NCBI GenBank assembly: GCA_026387805.1
Contig: JAPLKY010000008.1
Coordinates: 1 to 5,795 of the forward strand
DNA length: 5,795 bases
Origin: Candidatus Krumholzibacteriia bacterium
Lineage (GTDB): Bacteria; Krumholzibacteriota; Krumholzibacteriia; Krumholzibacteriales; Krumholzibacteriaceae
Direction of reading: 5' to 3'
The position numbers and the translations under genes were made by a program. Below the pieces are notes generated by a model that was not told where the DNA came from, did not search any database, and worked only from the letters and a program-made list of their open reading frames with translations. Shown one piece after another: positions 5,567 through 5,795 of this stretch; positions within the stretch are counted from its first letter, which is position 1; every line of letters starts with the position of its first letter.

Positions 5567-5795
5567 ATGAATCATGTATGCACAAGACAATCGAACGAGA
5601 AGGGGACGGCGCTCGTCATCGTCATCCTGATTCTGATGGCCCTGACGGCGATCGTCATGGGGGTGAGCTCGATCTCGGTCAACGAGACCCAGATCGCCTC
5701 CAACGAGATGCTGGACAAGCGGACCTTCTACCTCGCCGAGGCGGCGGTGGAAAAGAGCATTCTGTATCTGTCGCAGCGCTCCACCCCCTTCCTCG
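5567..5795 (+). CDS. pilX: PilX-type minor pilin assembly protein; 3' partial
   Basis: The frame opens at ATG 5567, 24 bases after the PilW-like stop, and runs off the window after 76 residues. A good ribosome site, AGGAAGGTGA (5551-5560), precedes it. The N-terminus has a 13-residue leader ending NEKG, then TALVIVILILMALTAIVMGV, a long hydrophobic helix. It continues with SVNETQIASNEMLDKRTFYLAEAAVEKSI, a segment shown in pieces by N-E-T-Q-I-A-x-N-E and the F-Y-x-A-E-A-A-x-E helix, typical of the PilX N-terminal family. Mature position 5 is Ile, not Glu, as in GspK-like members that cap the pilus or pseudopilus. The expected role is in the tip complex with the upstream products. A PilY1-type gene could follow outside the window. 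Confidence 0.88.
   Translation, partial: MNHVCTRQSNEKGTALVIVILILMALTAIVMGVSSISVNETQIASNEMLDKRTFYLAEAAVEKSILYLSQRSTPFL

Noticed and set aside
1..5795. CRISPR array, insertion sequence, tRNA or rRNA
   Set aside because: I saw no regularly spaced direct repeats, transposase motifs, terminal inverted repeats, or recognisable tRNA/rRNA segments on either strand.

Overview
This G+C-rich window holds the 3' part of a central carbon metabolism gene, a strong terminator, a less G+C-rich intergenic stretch of about 350 bases, and the beginning of a four-gene minor-pseudopilin operon. All genes are on the + strand. The makeup suggests an anaerobic or facultative Gram-negative bacterium with type IV pili: a multi-subunit 2-oxoacid:ferredoxin oxidoreductase next to a pilin cluster. 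The repeated 'DTPxDAG' opening of the Fn3 modules is, from memory, a style common in uncultured FCB-type or deltaproteobacteria-like lineages. That placement is an inference and is weak.

Layout: (1) 1-902, the beta (thiamine diphosphate) subunit of a pyruvate-type ferredoxin oxidoreductase, probably cut off at its 5' end by the window edge. (2) 937-970, an intrinsic terminator. (3) 971-1316, a non-coding interval with an A+T-rich core, a possible extended -10 promoter, a perfect 7-bp inverted repeat and several potential hairpins in what would be a long 5' leader. (4) 1317-1907, a GspH/FimT-type minor pseudopilin. (5) 1933-2370, a PilV-type minor pseudopilin. (6) 2387-5542, a very large PilW-type pseudopilin of 1051 residues. 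(7) 5567 to the window end, the start of a PilX-type protein, cut by the edge.

The order FimT/U, PilV, PilW, PilX matches the minor-pilin operon of Pseudomonas-type type IV pili (fimU-pilV-pilW-pilX-pilY1...), where these proteins form the tip complex that primes pilus assembly. Intergenic gaps are 16-25 bases, so the four genes are very likely co-transcribed.

The outstanding feature is the PilW-like protein. A normal type III signal, hydrophobic stalk and PilW-like head (with two EF-hand-like loops) are followed by five tandem fibronectin type III-like modules and a C-terminal MAM/jelly-roll-like domain. It reads as a modular pilin, a minor pilin carrying an adhesive or binding extension, presumably displayed at the pilus tip.
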